Assembly: GCA_944470555.2 (NCBI GenBank)
Contig: OX104127.1
Coordinates: 133,611,113 to 133,675,112 of the forward strand
DNA length: 64,000 bases
Source of the DNA: Heterobilharzia americana
Lineage: Eukaryota > Platyhelminthes > Trematoda > Strigeidida > Schistosomatidae
Direction: 5' to 3'
The stretch's first letter is position 1. The number at the start of each line of letters is the position of its first letter. This document shows, piece after piece, positions 48,321-59,505 of this stretch. Made by a program: the position numbers and the translations under genes. The notes below the pieces were generated by a model, which was not told the DNA's origin, searched no databases, and was given only the letters and a program-made list of their open reading frames with translations.

Positions 48321-48425
48321 TATTCATCATGGACTGACTTCAGTTGGATAAATATTGGAAACCTGGAGGCACTGGAAAGCTGTATTGTCCTAGTAAGAGA
48401 CTCCTCAGTAGTACGCACCCATGAC
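48321..48425. repeat. palindromic hammerhead/tRNA-like repeat, second family, partial
   Basis: Begins TATTCATCATGGACTGAC and carries, on the minus strand, CTGAGGA, GTCTC..., GGAC, AATA (expected GAAA) and CAGCTTTCCAGTG. It stops before the tRNA-like core. It corresponds to the left part of the copy at 4434. Confidence 0.6.
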
Positions 48426-48839
48426 CATGATGCTTCCGGAGCACGTGGTTAGACAGCTAGCATGTATATTTCTGCGCTTTATTGGATGTGGAAATGTCAC
48501 AGCAACAAGACCATTGCAAGTGCAGCAAGACAATAAGAATGCCAAGTCTGCTTTCAGCAAGCACTGGTTAGACAGTTATCGAAACAGGACATTACCACTT
48601 CTCCCAAAAATGCCTGGTGCTTTGTCTAGTTTGCTTTCAAAGCAGCACTGAAGATCGTACTTAACTCTTAGGAAGTAATTAGAAAGGGAGAATGGATTTC
48701 ATCAACTACTTCTGAGTTAATACATGCACTTGTACTCATTCCTGCAACCTACGTACACAATGAGGAGAAACAGCCACTCAAATGTAGACAAATGTATGCA
48801 ATGATTGCGAGAAGTGGTAGGTAAGTGAAGGTTGAAGAG

Positions 48840-50560
48840 ATCTGAAAAGCAGAGGTGATAGGTAATAGTAGACACATATCAAGAAAATTGTGGCGAAGAG
48901 GTCAAAGGTTGGTGAGACTATAACGGAGAACGATGGGGAGACGACTGGTAAAATGAGAAGAACGACTTGAGAAGTAGTTCAACTAATCTCCAGGTACCAT
49001 TCCGTTGTACGTTGTTCCAGTTGGATTCGAAATCAAAAACTGGGATAGGGTCTCCAACTCTTGCAGAAGTCGATAAGGCTGTAAGATAACCTGAAGATGA
49101 AGCGCAGAAGATCCAGATGGACCAGTAACGGGGGTATTTAAAGACGGTGATCGTGAATTATTAATTAGGTTGCTTGAGATGCTCGCTAGAGTATGGAAAC
49201 CAGTTACAGACCCCATATTACTGGTACCGACCACTGACTGTACCATACCTCAGGATAAGGCACAACCCCGACAAGGGAATCAGTCTAACCAACATAACCT
49301 CTGACATTAGACGTTTGGATATTATTGAACGTCAAAGTGGAGTTCGAGAAAAGCAAACCTGAGGGGAACAGATAGCTCTCAGACCTGATCGTGGAAATTT
49401 TGACCAGGTATTTACTCAAAATTAAATACTGGAAGACTGGCACAGTTACCGGTATACATCAACCTCAAGGTAGCATTCGACTCCGTCCACCGAAACGTCG
49501 CACGGCAGTGTCTCTCACTGAAAGCAGTAGCAGGTAAGTACATAACTGAGTTGATGACTCTTTACTCGAACACCCATGGGGGTTTTACAGCCTATGGTGA
49601 GTTATCAGGTGAGTTGTGTACACCGAGTAATGTCCATTTGGGATTTCGCTCTCTGTTCCTATTCAGCTTTATCACTAACGTAAAAATAGAGGTCTTGCTC
49701 TCGTCATCTGACTTTACAGAAATTCACCACATCACAGGAGAATCTCCTAAGCAGATGACTTAGTCCTGTTGGGTGAAGACCCTGACAAGATACAAATCCC
49801 TATGGACGCACTGAGTGGGAACCTGTTTGGGTTGCGTTCATCACCACCTAAATCCGAACTGTTGCTGTAGGATTGGTCTTTAATGGTGCCTCGCTAACAA
49901 TAGGGAGTGAGGCAGTTGGTTGTGTTGGCCACTTCGCTACCTTGGTAAGTCACATCAGCCTTGCTGTGTCATTACTCCACGAAATCTCTGTACGGATGCA
50001 AAAGGCTAACTTGGCTTCCGCCAACTCACGTCATCTATGCCGTTTTCCTGTTATTGGACCACCCATTAATAGTTGGGTTTACTGTGCTGCAGTTCACCAT
50101 GTTCCACTATATGGCTGTGGAACATGACCATTAAAGGTAAAAGATATGAGAAGACTTCAAGTGTTCAACCATAGTAACCTTCGCAGCATAGACCGTGTAT
50201 CATTGTGCCACCATGAAAGAAAGCAGATGTCAGGAGAGCTTAGAGTTTCGAACGGAAGATGTCATTCACTTGATTTGGTTAGGAAGTTTCATCGACTTAG
50301 ATGGCTGCAACGTGTTACGCATGCCTAATTGCTGTCTGCCTCGCCACGCAATGTTAGCTGAAAAAAGGCTGAAGCTGGGAAAAGTTAAAGACTGTCAAAC
50401 TAGAACATGGCATCGGTCTATCAAGTTTCCAACTGTTGGCTTGGGCCGCGTAGGGAAACGTACTTTCCAGTTGGGGTCCGCATGTGACAACAGAAACCGG
50501 TGGTTACAGACTCTAGGTGATATCCTTTGAAATCGATTGCAATGACGCAGGTGCTTCCAC
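48840..50560 (+). mobile_element. RTE family B-like retrotransposon, decayed
   Basis: Pieces follow RTE order. A pre-RT segment reads PTLAEVDKAV near 49060. An RT segment starts LYSNTHGGFTAYGELSGELCT (49560 on). A post-RT segment contains GSEAVGCVGHFATL (49900 on). The C-terminal piece starts MRRLQVFNHSNLRSID (50146 on). Frames shift repeatedly. It is more divergent than the 34-36 and 55-57 kb copies and may be a related subfamily. It lies in the TAF2 intron on the opposite strand. Confidence 0.7.
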
Positions 50561-50869
50561 ACATCATCTTCATTTTAGTCATCAAATATCATCTCAGTCC
50601 TTCTATTCTCGCTTATCACGACTTTCTAATACTTTTGACTATTTTCTTCCTTACTTTATCGTTAATCTAGGTATATTCTCGTTTGATGTACTGACGTTAG
50701 GTGTGTCAGAATTGGACTGTTACGCAGTAATTCTAGATCCCATGAAGATACTGACTTATTGACTGACTTTACTGAATTATTTGAGGTCATAGTTACTGCC
50801 CAATTACTGGAATATACAATTGGTGAAACTTAAAATTTTCATCATAATTTATGGTATAAAAGTATTTAC

Positions 50870-51328
50870 TTGTTTTAATTCCAGTTCTACGACATTGCGT
50901 TTGCGATTGAAATGGAACTTGGCAAACAGTCGAACATGACCAGAATGGCAAGCCCATTGATTTAAGAAATTTCGAATGTCTTGACCTGTAACCATGGAAA
51001 TAATCCTTTGGAAAGAAGCAGTAGATAATAAGATATTAGCTCTATGTTCGTCTGACATACATGGTGGGACACTAGGATTTTGTTGAGATGAAGCATCCGG
51101 ATTTATTGAGACAGGATTATCTTGATTTCGGCTGGAAGTACCTAACCCAGTCGATTCGCTTTCGTCTTGCTCCGCAACTGAAAGAATGGACTTGGCAGAA
51201 AGGCGCGCGAGCACAAGTAATTTATTAAGCACTTGAAGTAACACAGGTTGACCCAACCGTAATTCCAACATACGAATTACTAAGTGAGATTTCTTCACAT
51301 AGGCTGCAAAATAATCCGGTGATATAAG
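50870..51328 (-). CDS. TAF2: TAF2 (TFIID subunit 2), middle exon
   Basis: This exon is 153 codons, phase 0 at both ends. It starts LISPDYFAAYVKKSHLVIRML, the region just after the aminopeptidase-like domain. It then has a Ser/Asn/Gln-rich insert (DESESTGLGTSS...SSQQNPS), followed by the conserved GQDIRNFLNQWACHSGHV and FNRKRNVVELELKQ. The insert is longer and less ordered than in the animal family members I know. The acceptor CTTCTGTTTCAG precedes 51328 and the donor AAACAA/GTAAAT falls at 50869. The frame reads on past the donor only to a nearby stop, which supports splicing. Confidence 0.9.
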
Positions 51329-53037
51329 CTGAAACAGAAGAAAAGGAACTGAACCTAAGCAAAAGTAAGGTAATGTTGATAGCACGTAAAACATACTAAC
51401 CCAAAAATATGTTCATCAAATAAATAGAGAATATAATTCATAGCAATCAGATAGAGAAATGATTTCAGCAATAAATCCGCGTTAAACAGGAGAATGGTAA
51501 ATAACTTTGATAAAACTAAACGGTGTCAGAAAAGGGAATGAGCGCAACTGTTGCATCCCTACTTAAGTATTCTCCGTTCACCTAGAGGGGATTATAAGAA
51601 ACAATTTAACTGATGATTTTTCTATGGAAATGCAGGTAACGATTTTATAGTTTTAGAAGCAACTAACAACTACTCACATTACTCATATTCTAAAAATACT
51701 TTGTGTAAAATAAGATTCACTAACATCGTGTCACTGGCCTTCTGTTGAATAGGAATAAACGTGCTGTAATATTCGCGGTTTATGTCAAAAAATCCTCGAA
51801 ACGTTGATAGCAACCATTTGATAGGTTTGGTATATAAGTAGTGAAAATGATAAATCCTAAAGGAGATTTAACCTTTATCAGGGTGCAAATAAAAACATTT
51901 GACATGACAGCATTTAACACTGATCATATTAATAACCAAAGATTTATCAGTATTCTCTTTTTGAACACAATTTGTTCATCTCAAAACTAATGATCTGAGT
52001 TTAATCTAAAATGCAACCCAGTTTTCTCCCATATCCATATCATCACATTTAGTTTAATAGTGTGTTGTTCGGAGGCAAGATATCTGAAAATACGTCTAAG
52101 ATCACTCCACATGTTGTTAAGTGTGATTCGTCAGAGGCAACAATAAACGTTTGTTGTAGGTGTTATATCATGAAAAACGTAAACACTAGAAGAAAGTATA
52201 GAAATAATTTATGACAATGAAATGACGAGTTCTTCACGTACAGCACTCAATAATCCAGTGAGTATTATAGAGGTATAGTACACTTCTGGAGCAGTTTCCC
52301 ATGGGCAAATATATACTAGTCTACATGCACAAAATGGAATCACTCACATCAAGTAGACAATGGAATCCAATTGCAGACGTAAATCCACATGAAAAACAAA
52401 ATAGATAGTCAGCATCGTGTATGGCTCAATTCATCAACCCGTAGGTGCATCAAACAACTCACATGTATAAGTTTTCTAAATTTCAAATAGATAACAGTGT
52501 TTACCTACACAATGAAGACTTAACCCTTCGTAATCTCTATGGTGTCCATCAATCTGTACTAACCCGCTGAATGAGTGTATTTGTAGAAAGTGTGTGTGAA
52601 TAATAAAAATATACAATTACAGCTGATGAGTAAAATGTTTAGTCAATACACCACTACTAAAACTAAAGGTAAACATAATCATAATCAAACTTTTGGTGAT
52701 CCTTATCACTACTAAGAGATGTTGAAGGTTAAAGGTTTTACTAAGTTGAACTCGTAAACAATGAAACTATGTGGTATTTCGTGTTACGGTATACCTTTCA
52801 TCAGTGGAGATAAACCATCATTTCCTGAAGTAGAATGATACAAGTTCTGACTATTGACAAGAGGTTATCATAAACTTCCCTCAGCTTACTTGATTGAATA
52901 TATTAAATTGGAGGGCTCATGAACTGTAAGCTATTGATTATTTTGTAATTTCTAAACTTGCATCTAAAACAGTAAAGATTAGAAAAAGGATCTTGAAAAT
53001 TATCAGTGTACATAATTAAAATGAATAAGCAGCTTAC
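51329..53037. other. TAF2 intron, nothing firm
   Basis: AT-rich sequence. A pair of words near 51800-51885 (CGAAACGTTG and TTTATCAGGG on the plus strand) recalls the Penelope-type CTGANGA/GAAAC boxes but is too decayed to call. Confidence 0.4.
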
Positions 53038-54416
53038 ATGAGATGAAGTCAAGTCAAAATAAGTGGATTTTGAAGTTATTTTTGACGGGTCAAGCACAAT
53101 ACCATATCTCATATTTTCAAATTCAGTTACAAAGTGCATTTCATCGTATATAGTCTTGCGATATTCATTGTTTCCAAAAACACGTTTTTGATAAAGACCA
53201 CATAAGTAACCTGCTAGACCGAATGTAAGCCATGCATCACACCATGTATCCATAATGAGAAAACATCCAAAAAACTGATGTGCCACTGCTAGTGACACCA
53301 CTTTACGAGTTTCTATCGCCTGATCAATAATTCTAGGTGAGTGAAGCAAATCGACAGAAAATATGATCAGAGAAGCGAATGATTGGAATTCTGAAAACGC
53401 ACAGTCTACAAATACACATTTTATTGTGGAGAATGGATACTGTGATGCCAAGATAGACTCGTAATATTCTATCATTTCTGAAAGGGGATATATTGTATGT
53501 CGTAATAGAGGTAATAATCCACTTGGGCAAAAGTGTGTCGCTCCATTAGAAAGTCTCGGGTCTGGAAAAATTTCGAAAGCCCCTACAGCCAATCCAATAT
53601 AGGGAGCTGCCACTGGTTGAGAAACATAAAATTGGTAAGTCTTGTGTGTTAGATCTTCAGTATAGTATGGAGCATCTATTAATTCACCAGGAGCAACAGC
53701 AACCAAGTCTTCGAAAACTGTCACTTCGATTTTCCAGGTACATGGTTCTGAGCAATCAATACAAGGGAACCACAAACGAGAGGAATTAGGCGAGCAGGCA
53801 GTGAATGCATGGACTCCACGTTCAGTCAAAGAGCCTTCTCCTTCAGGAACGACAAAATAAAAACCAGACTTGGGTTTATTTAACGAAAATTCAATGGTTA
53901 ACGTAATAGGGGATTTTTGGGATATTAGTGGCCAAAAATCTGAAGGTAATCGAACCGTAATTTCACCTCCTCCTTCATCTGGATCTGTTGCAGTAACCAC
54001 AGACGTATAACGACGTTCAAAGCTGTCTAGAGTCCTTAATTTGGTATCATGTTCACATATTTCTAAGGTAGGATCGGTAAATAAAATTGGAAGATCAGTT
54101 GGTGATGGGATGAGTTTGGTTCTTGAAGCAGACCAACTGGAAGTACGCACTTTCCGATCATCTTCAAATCCTGTTGATTTATTGTCAGCTGCTTCCAATA
54201 AAATGCGATGAATGCGACACTGGCGGCAATTAATATGAATACGTCGTAATGTTGGTGCAATTGGCCATATAACCAATTGAGTGAAACCAATGACCAAACG
54301 TTGCTCGAAGTCAATGTGAGTGATACACAGAGTTTGATGCGCTAATCGATATTGTCGCCTGGAGTTCGGTTGTGTGGGCGAATTTGAACTTGGGTTAAAT
54401 ACATTCCAGGGTTCAC
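53038..54416 (-). CDS. TAF2: TAF2 (TFIID subunit 2), aminopeptidase-like N-terminal exon
   Basis: About 459 codons cover the M1-aminopeptidase-like half of TAF2. It starts EPWNVFNPSS and then RLAHQTLCITHIDFEQRLVIG, typical of the first beta strands. The catalytic-like region is FVDCAFSEFQSF and then SLAVAHQFFGCFL. The zinc motif HEXXHX18E of true M1 peptidases is absent: AHQFFG replaces it. That is the hallmark separating TAF2 from active enzymes. The acceptor TGATTTTAG precedes 54416 and the donor TCTCAT/GTAAGC falls at 53037. Splicing to 51328 reads TSSH then LISPDYF, as expected. The first codons and the start ATG are in an exon further right that I could not identify. Confidence 0.92.
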
Positions 54417-54655
54417 CTAAAATCAGATAAAATTAGCAGGAAACGTGCTATTCAGAACTTTTTAGATGTTCAGCAAAAAATAGGTAGGATATTTGCACTA
54501 ACAGATGACAGTCCTCAAATTGGATTCAAAAATTCACTGAGAAGAAACGGCTATAATTACACAAAAAACTAATCATAGATAAATATCTTTGGAGACTAAC
54601 ATTGGGCATGAGGGAATGCATCAGATACCGTCTATTGAGCACTTATAAGATGTCA
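54417..54655. other. TAF2 5' intron, nothing else seen
   Basis: Short AT-rich stretch upstream of the first identified exon. Confidence 0.4.
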
Positions 54656-54975
54656 CACCAAACTATAAAGTGTCTCAATATCAGTTTCAATCATGTGAAA
54701 AAGTGGATGATTCTTGATTGAAGTCTATCGAAAGTCTTAAACTCATGGCTGAAGACTTTAGATGATACAAATCACAACCTATCGCAGTGCCAGGATGCGT
54801 CTAATCCTCCTATCTCACTTAGTCTACATTTCAAAAAACTCACTATCAAAAAGATTTGTTTGTTTTGTCACTCTTTCGATTTAAGACTCCTGATATTATT
54901 TTCACTTATTTGTCTACCATCTTGTTGATCTCCCCTGGATGTGATAGTGTGATGTGCAGAGAATTAAACTGATAC
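54656..54975. repeat. dispersed repeat, partner of 45.64 kb
   Basis: Same strand and same word order as 45640-45895, with a longer middle (CTCACTTAGTCTACATTTC) and an extra GATAGTGTGATGTGCAGAG before the shared TTAAACTGATACAAA. Confidence 0.7.
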
Positions 54976-55644
54976 AAAGTAATGCCATATCTCATGCTTC
55001 TCACATTTACATGGATTTCTGTTTTACATGGAGAATAATAAGTTATGGTATAAGGAAATTTAATCATCTGAGGAACAAACCATTTTCCACATGGCAGCAA
55101 TCCTAAACTGCGGAGTAGAATACTGAAGGGTAGACATGACGTTTACCTAGGATACAAACTGAACATTTTCGTCAGGTAGACTTTTTGAACAATAACACTC
55201 CGTCTTACCTTACAGAAAAATACCGAATGTGAACCACCAAAGAGTAGCTGTTACGTACAATTCTGTGTAAGGATAACAAAAGTAACCACAAAACAGAGAC
55301 CTCATGGGATTACTTCGATAAAACAGTATATTGAAAAAATATCCGATAAAATGTGTGCAAAAGAAGATTTTAAAAAAGCAGTGTATCTTTGTTTGCGAAA
55401 AATAAAAACAAATCTTACAACGTAAACTAGATTACCTAGAGAGGATAATATCAACATGGGACCCCACATTACTGAGCGATGGTCCACGTTCAAGAAGCCT
55501 ATCAGCAGGTAGTGTCACATAATTGCAATTAAACCAGTTAAATACTTTCACGCCATAACAATGATTAAGATTTAAAGTTACACTAAAAGCATATTCAAAT
55601 AAGCGGTAAGCAACTTAGTATAACTGACTAACAAAATCAACGAA
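54976..55644. other. no gene seen
   Basis: Candidate interval for the missing TAF2 first exon. No convincing ATG exon with a matching donor was found. Confidence 0.35.
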
Positions 55645-57090
55645 GAACCTTGCAAATGAATGCATTGGCTCAAGTTGTTATGCTTCATTGCAGCTTACAA
55701 AAAAACAGGTAGATAGAAGTAAGTAGACAGAAGTAGATAAAGTTGTGTGAGAAAATAAACAACTTGGAGATAGAGGTTAGTGCAAATAACCCAGCTACTT
55801 TAGAACAAGTCAAGAAGTGAATACATCTGCGCCACTGAGACCGATTTCCAACTGTGTCATCAAGAATCCTCAACCACTGATTACTTTCGTCTTGGGGACC
55901 TCAAACAGGCAGTCTATATCGCCCCACACAACTGAGACCAACAGTAAGAGACTTCATGGAATGGTTACACATCTTAGTCTGACCATCTAGAACCCTCTTC
56001 CAACCTAATCCAGCTTCGTCTAGCATGACACGTTGAGGTAGGCGGTGCCTCAACATGCGCAACACCTGTCCAAACCATCTCAGTCGACTAAAGCTCACAA
56101 CCTCATCAATCAACTTGCCCATCTTATCTATTACCTTTCCCCTGACCTCAATATTGCTCACAGTGTGATTCAACCAAATGTAAGCAATGCTACAAAGATG
56201 CCTATGATCAACACTCTGCAATCGCTTCATGTCTCCTACTTTTAACGGCCATGTCTCACAGCCATATAACAGAACAGAATGGACTGTAGCGCAGTATACT
56301 CGTCTTTTAACAGGTAGTCAGATATCTCGCATATCGGTGTGATAGAAGACGCAAGTTGGCGAATGCCAAACGGGCTGTGTGTATCCGATCTGAGATTTTG
56401 TCAGCAACCAGTCCGTTCAAGCTGATACAACTCCCTAAGTGAGTGAGCGGTCGACACATCCCACCATTCGACTCCCTATCACTAGACTGGAGTCATTGGA
56501 AACCAGTAGTGGAGCATCATCTTACATTTGACAGATGTGAAATGCATGGCAACCTTACTCAGATTTCTACTGAAGGTGTTCAGAAGACTGTATTTTGCCA
56601 GTGTTTTTACTTAGCAGGACAATATCGTCTGAATACTCCATGTCAACCAGGGAGTAGGTCAATCCCTGTGAAGTCAGATGTACATAGGGTTGTGTCTATT
56701 AGTACGTCAATGACGAAGTGACATATGAATGGTGACAGTGGGTGTAGCTGGTGGACAGTACTAGTTGACGTCTATTCATATGATAACTCTCCATACACCC
56801 TCATACTGTTAGTTAGTTCGATTGGAGATATTTGGTTGGCGTTAAATACTTGTTCAGTGCTCGTTTCAGTCAGACACTGCCGCAATACTTCACATTCGAT
56901 AGAGTCGATTCCTGCTTTCAGGTCGAGAAATGTGGCTAGTGTCGGTCACCGGTGGTCATCACCCTGTTTTAGAACCTGTTGGGGTTTAATTATGATCCAT
57001 GCACGCTCAACCAGATCTAAAGCCCCCTTGACTTTCTGGAGTTTACTGTTCTTCGGCTTGAAAGTTTTCATTCTAAGTAGACTTTGAGCT
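55645..57090 (-). mobile_element. RTE family B retrotransposon, 3' portion, inverted partner of 34.7-36.0 kb
   Basis: The C-terminal frame (55901-56230) differs from the one at 35468-35797 at only two residues (Val/Ile and Leu/Pro). The antisense text around 56725-56900 also agrees nearly base for base with 34750-34960. The 3' UTR region matches but diverges towards its end: ACTTGAGCCAATGC against ACGTGAGCCAAAGC. Stops in the RT part are shared, so both came from a common, already defective or recently active source. Confidence 0.8.
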
Positions 57091-57091
57091 T

Positions 57092-57095
<4 letters not shown>

Positions 57096-57147
<52 letters not shown>
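57096..57147. repeat. (AT)n microsatellite
   Basis: 26 units of AT between the RTE copy and the CR1-like element. Confidence 0.95.
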
Positions 57148-57152
<5 letters not shown>

Positions 57153-57689
57153 AACTTTTCCTTAGATTTTTAGAGGGCCAATCGCGGAGGTTTCATATAA
57201 CTGACTAATTAGCCGTCTCATGTCTAAGGCCAAACGAACTTCCCAACTCCAATAACACAATGCTCTAGCGAACAGGAAGTTCCTTAACTTAACTCAAGCG
57301 AATCCCTCTTAGATTTTGCAGGAAACAAACCACAAATGTAATCAAATACACAGTTTGATCAATCTGTTTGTATTTTCTCATATGAAAGCAACTAAAAACT
57401 ATAAAAACCGAAAATCATAAATTTAAACATAAATTATCATTTTTCGGTATCATCATTCAGAACATTTATAAACATGTGAACACAACATCACTTCATGCCA
57501 TATCCCTGAACTACCTCAACGCAGCTATTTGACTTTATAATCAAAGCCTGATAAACTGCAAACAGACTTTAAGTATTCTTCATGATCTAGTGTAGAATAG
57601 TAACGTACTCATTTAAAACACCGCCTGAGTTAATGCGAGGCGAAAGAATCTAAAACAGTTCATATCAGATACAAACACTCAGGTTCAAC
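57148..57689. other. no gene seen
   Basis: AT-rich sequence between the microsatellite and the CR1-like element. Confidence 0.4.
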
Positions 57690-57916
57690 TTCCTGAAGCA
57701 GTGTGGATTACATAAAACGTGAGGCAAGCTGGAGAAAAGTCGAATCTGGTGGACAGTAGGTGAAGAAATTCGGGAAAAGTACTGCTGGAGAATAATATTG
57801 GAATTCGTTATGATAAACGAAATGTATAGTCATTTGGGTACATCCTGGGGAGGGAAAGTAGACAACTGGCTAGCCATATATCCAGTAGTTATCCCATTCC
57901 GAACACCCCACACACC

Positions 57917-58810
57917 GTGACTGAGAAACAACCAGTGGAATTACTCAAACCCATTGGGAAGTCGGGCGTGCCACCCACAACGAACCCAGGTCACAGGAGG
58001 ACCAACTCGATCATTTTGTTCAACGTCGATGTATCGACAGACTCATTGTTGGTCGAGAGGGAACAATTTGACAGCCGAATGTGGACCGACTACTGTCAGA
58101 TGCTGGGACTCCCTCCCCTCCCTGCAACTTTGTGTCGCCTTTCTCGAGGAAGCCATGCACCCCGAGATAAGCCACCCCCTTTACGTGTGTCCCTAAATAC
58201 CGCCAAAGAGGCTGAAGACACACTCCTCCTCTCGCGACAACCGGACGTTGTTAATGCCTGTAAAATTCGGGCCAGGCCTGACAAGCCATGGTCAGTAAGA
58301 GAGGAGGAGAGAAAGTCAGCGGTTGGAAATCCCAACAGAAACAACACTATAGTTGTACATGGGATTCCAGAATTGCCAAGTGACAGCTCGGTCAAAGATC
58401 GGTACTTTCACGACGTCCAACAATGGCAATGGCTCTCAACCAAAGTTGGTCTCAACAGTATACCGGCCAACAGCGTCAGTAGACTGCCAAGGCCAGCGCA
58501 CCTGAAGACCATACCCAATCCCAGACTACTTGCCGTCCAGTTCGACTCATATGCCTCCCTCACAGACGTTCTGCACGCATGGTATAATGCGAAAGATCGC
58601 ATGGGTGGCTCAATACGTATATGTGAAAGTAAGCCTAGACCCACAAGGCAAGAGGAGAGACGGCAACCACCAAGACCTCTGGAGTCAGTGGTCGTCACAC
58701 AGGCGCTGACCAGTGAGTTAGATACATCAAGTAAAGAAGCCACCACTGCTACAGCCCCCACCCAAGTTAAGAACAAAACACAAAAAAACGGAACAATGCC
58801 AGTCCTATGA
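57917..58810 (+). CDS. CR1-type retrotransposon ORF1 protein, intact
   Basis: A 297-residue open frame with a proline-rich, basic N-terminus. A middle block reads KIRARPDKPWSVREEERKS and then NTIVVHGIPELPSDSSV, the RRM-like segment typical of schistosome CR1 ORF1 proteins. The C-terminus is low-complexity Thr/Ala/Lys. Such ORF1 proteins bind element RNA. No zinc knuckle was seen. The ATG at 57917 is the first in frame after upstream stops. The stop overlaps the ORF2 start (ATGA, 58807-58810). Confidence 0.75.
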   Translation: MTEKQPVELLKPIGKSGVPPTTNPGHRRTNSIILFNVDVSTDSLLVEREQFDSRMWTDYCQMLGLPPLPATLCRLSRGSHAPRDKPPPLRVSLNTAKEAEDTLLLSRQPDVVNACKIRARPDKPWSVREEERKSAVGNPNRNNTIVVHGIPELPSDSSVKDRYFHDVQQWQWLSTKVGLNSIPANSVSRLPRPAHLKTIPNPRLLAVQFDSYASLTDVLHAWYNAKDRMGGSIRICESKPRPTRQEERRQPPRPLESVVVTQALTSELDTSSKEATTATAPTQVKNKTQKNGTMPVL

Positions 58811-58817
58811 GGACTGG
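58799..58817 (+). promoter_or_regulatory. hairpin around the ORF1/ORF2 ATGA overlap
   Basis: CCAGTCC and GGACTGG form a perfect 7-bp inverted repeat. The 5-base loop TATGA holds both the ORF2 start and the ORF1 stop. This suggests termination-reinitiation for ORF2. It is seen directly in the sequence; the function is inferred. Confidence 0.5.
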
Positions 58818-59271
58818 CGAGGCTAAATTCAACCACGTAAGCGCTCATCCCGCGAAAATACACATCCAGACCTCCCCTCTCATCAGGTACACTCTAATAT
58901 GTATGTACAGCAACGTTAGGGGGCTAATAGGGAAGGTAGCAAAAATGAGGACGCTGCGTGAACATCAGCACTACGACATCATATTCATCACCGAATCCTG
59001 GCTCTCATCGGACATCTCCGACGAAGAGATGCGTGTTGCTGGCATGGAACTCTTCCGCAGGGACAGGGAACATAGAGCAGGAGGGGGAGTGGCTATCTAC
59101 GCAAACTCCTGTTTAAAGGCAAGGATGGTTAGCGATACGGCCTTAACCCAGCTCCCAGAGTCTCTATGGTGCTACTTCACTCTCTTCTTTATTCTCTCTT
59201 CATTCCTTTACCACTACCTTACTATTCTCTTCCAGGTACCTACACAGACAGGAGTCATGGCAGTTCTCTAA
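58807..59271 (+). pseudogene. CR1-type ORF2 fragment: start of AP endonuclease domain
   Basis: The first residues lead into MYSNVRGLIGKVAKM, then IIFITESWLSSDISDEEM and GGGVAIYANSC, the N-terminal motifs of the AP-type endonuclease of non-LTR elements (Asn and Glu active-site positions). After LPESLWC the text becomes hydrophobic and pyrimidine-derived (YFTLFFILSSFLYHY), which is not endonuclease. The rest of the domain and all of RT are missing, so the product would be inactive. Confidence 0.75.
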
Positions 59272-59505
59272 ACTTCCCAGCAACCCGTAGCTCCCTAATC
59301 ACTCTACAAATTACAACCTACTAACCCACAAAACATCCACCTCACCGAAGCTAAAAGCAAGAAAGCAGAGGGGATTTCCTCGTCCACTGCAGGAGTAAAC
59401 CGAACAACTGGAACCAAGCCCTAAGAACTAGACGCGAGAGATCAAAAACTACTAGTTTTCTACGCTCGCACTATCAATATTGGATATTGGATATTGGATG
59501 TTGCT

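Larger units (their letters stand above)
57690..59505 (+). mobile_element. CR1-type non-LTR retrotransposon, internally deleted
   Basis: ORF1 (57917-58810) is intact. ORF2 (from 58807) starts with an endonuclease but breaks off after about 120 residues into pyrimidine-rich sequence. RT is absent. A 3' UTR-like part follows and ends in short tandem units ATTGGAT at about 59475-59500, as is usual for CR1-clade tails. The 5' border is uncertain. GC content is clearly higher than in the introns. Confidence 0.75.

Noticed and set aside
53333..53530. Minus-strand frame inside the TAF2 exon
   Set aside because: Out-of-frame shadow of TAF2.
53038..54416. Active M1 aminopeptidase
   Set aside because: The HEXXH zinc motif is absent and downstream exons follow TAF2 order.
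58408..58863. 151-codon minus-strand frame opposite CR1 ORF1
   Set aside because: Antisense shadow of a GC-rich coding sequence, with no domain of its own.
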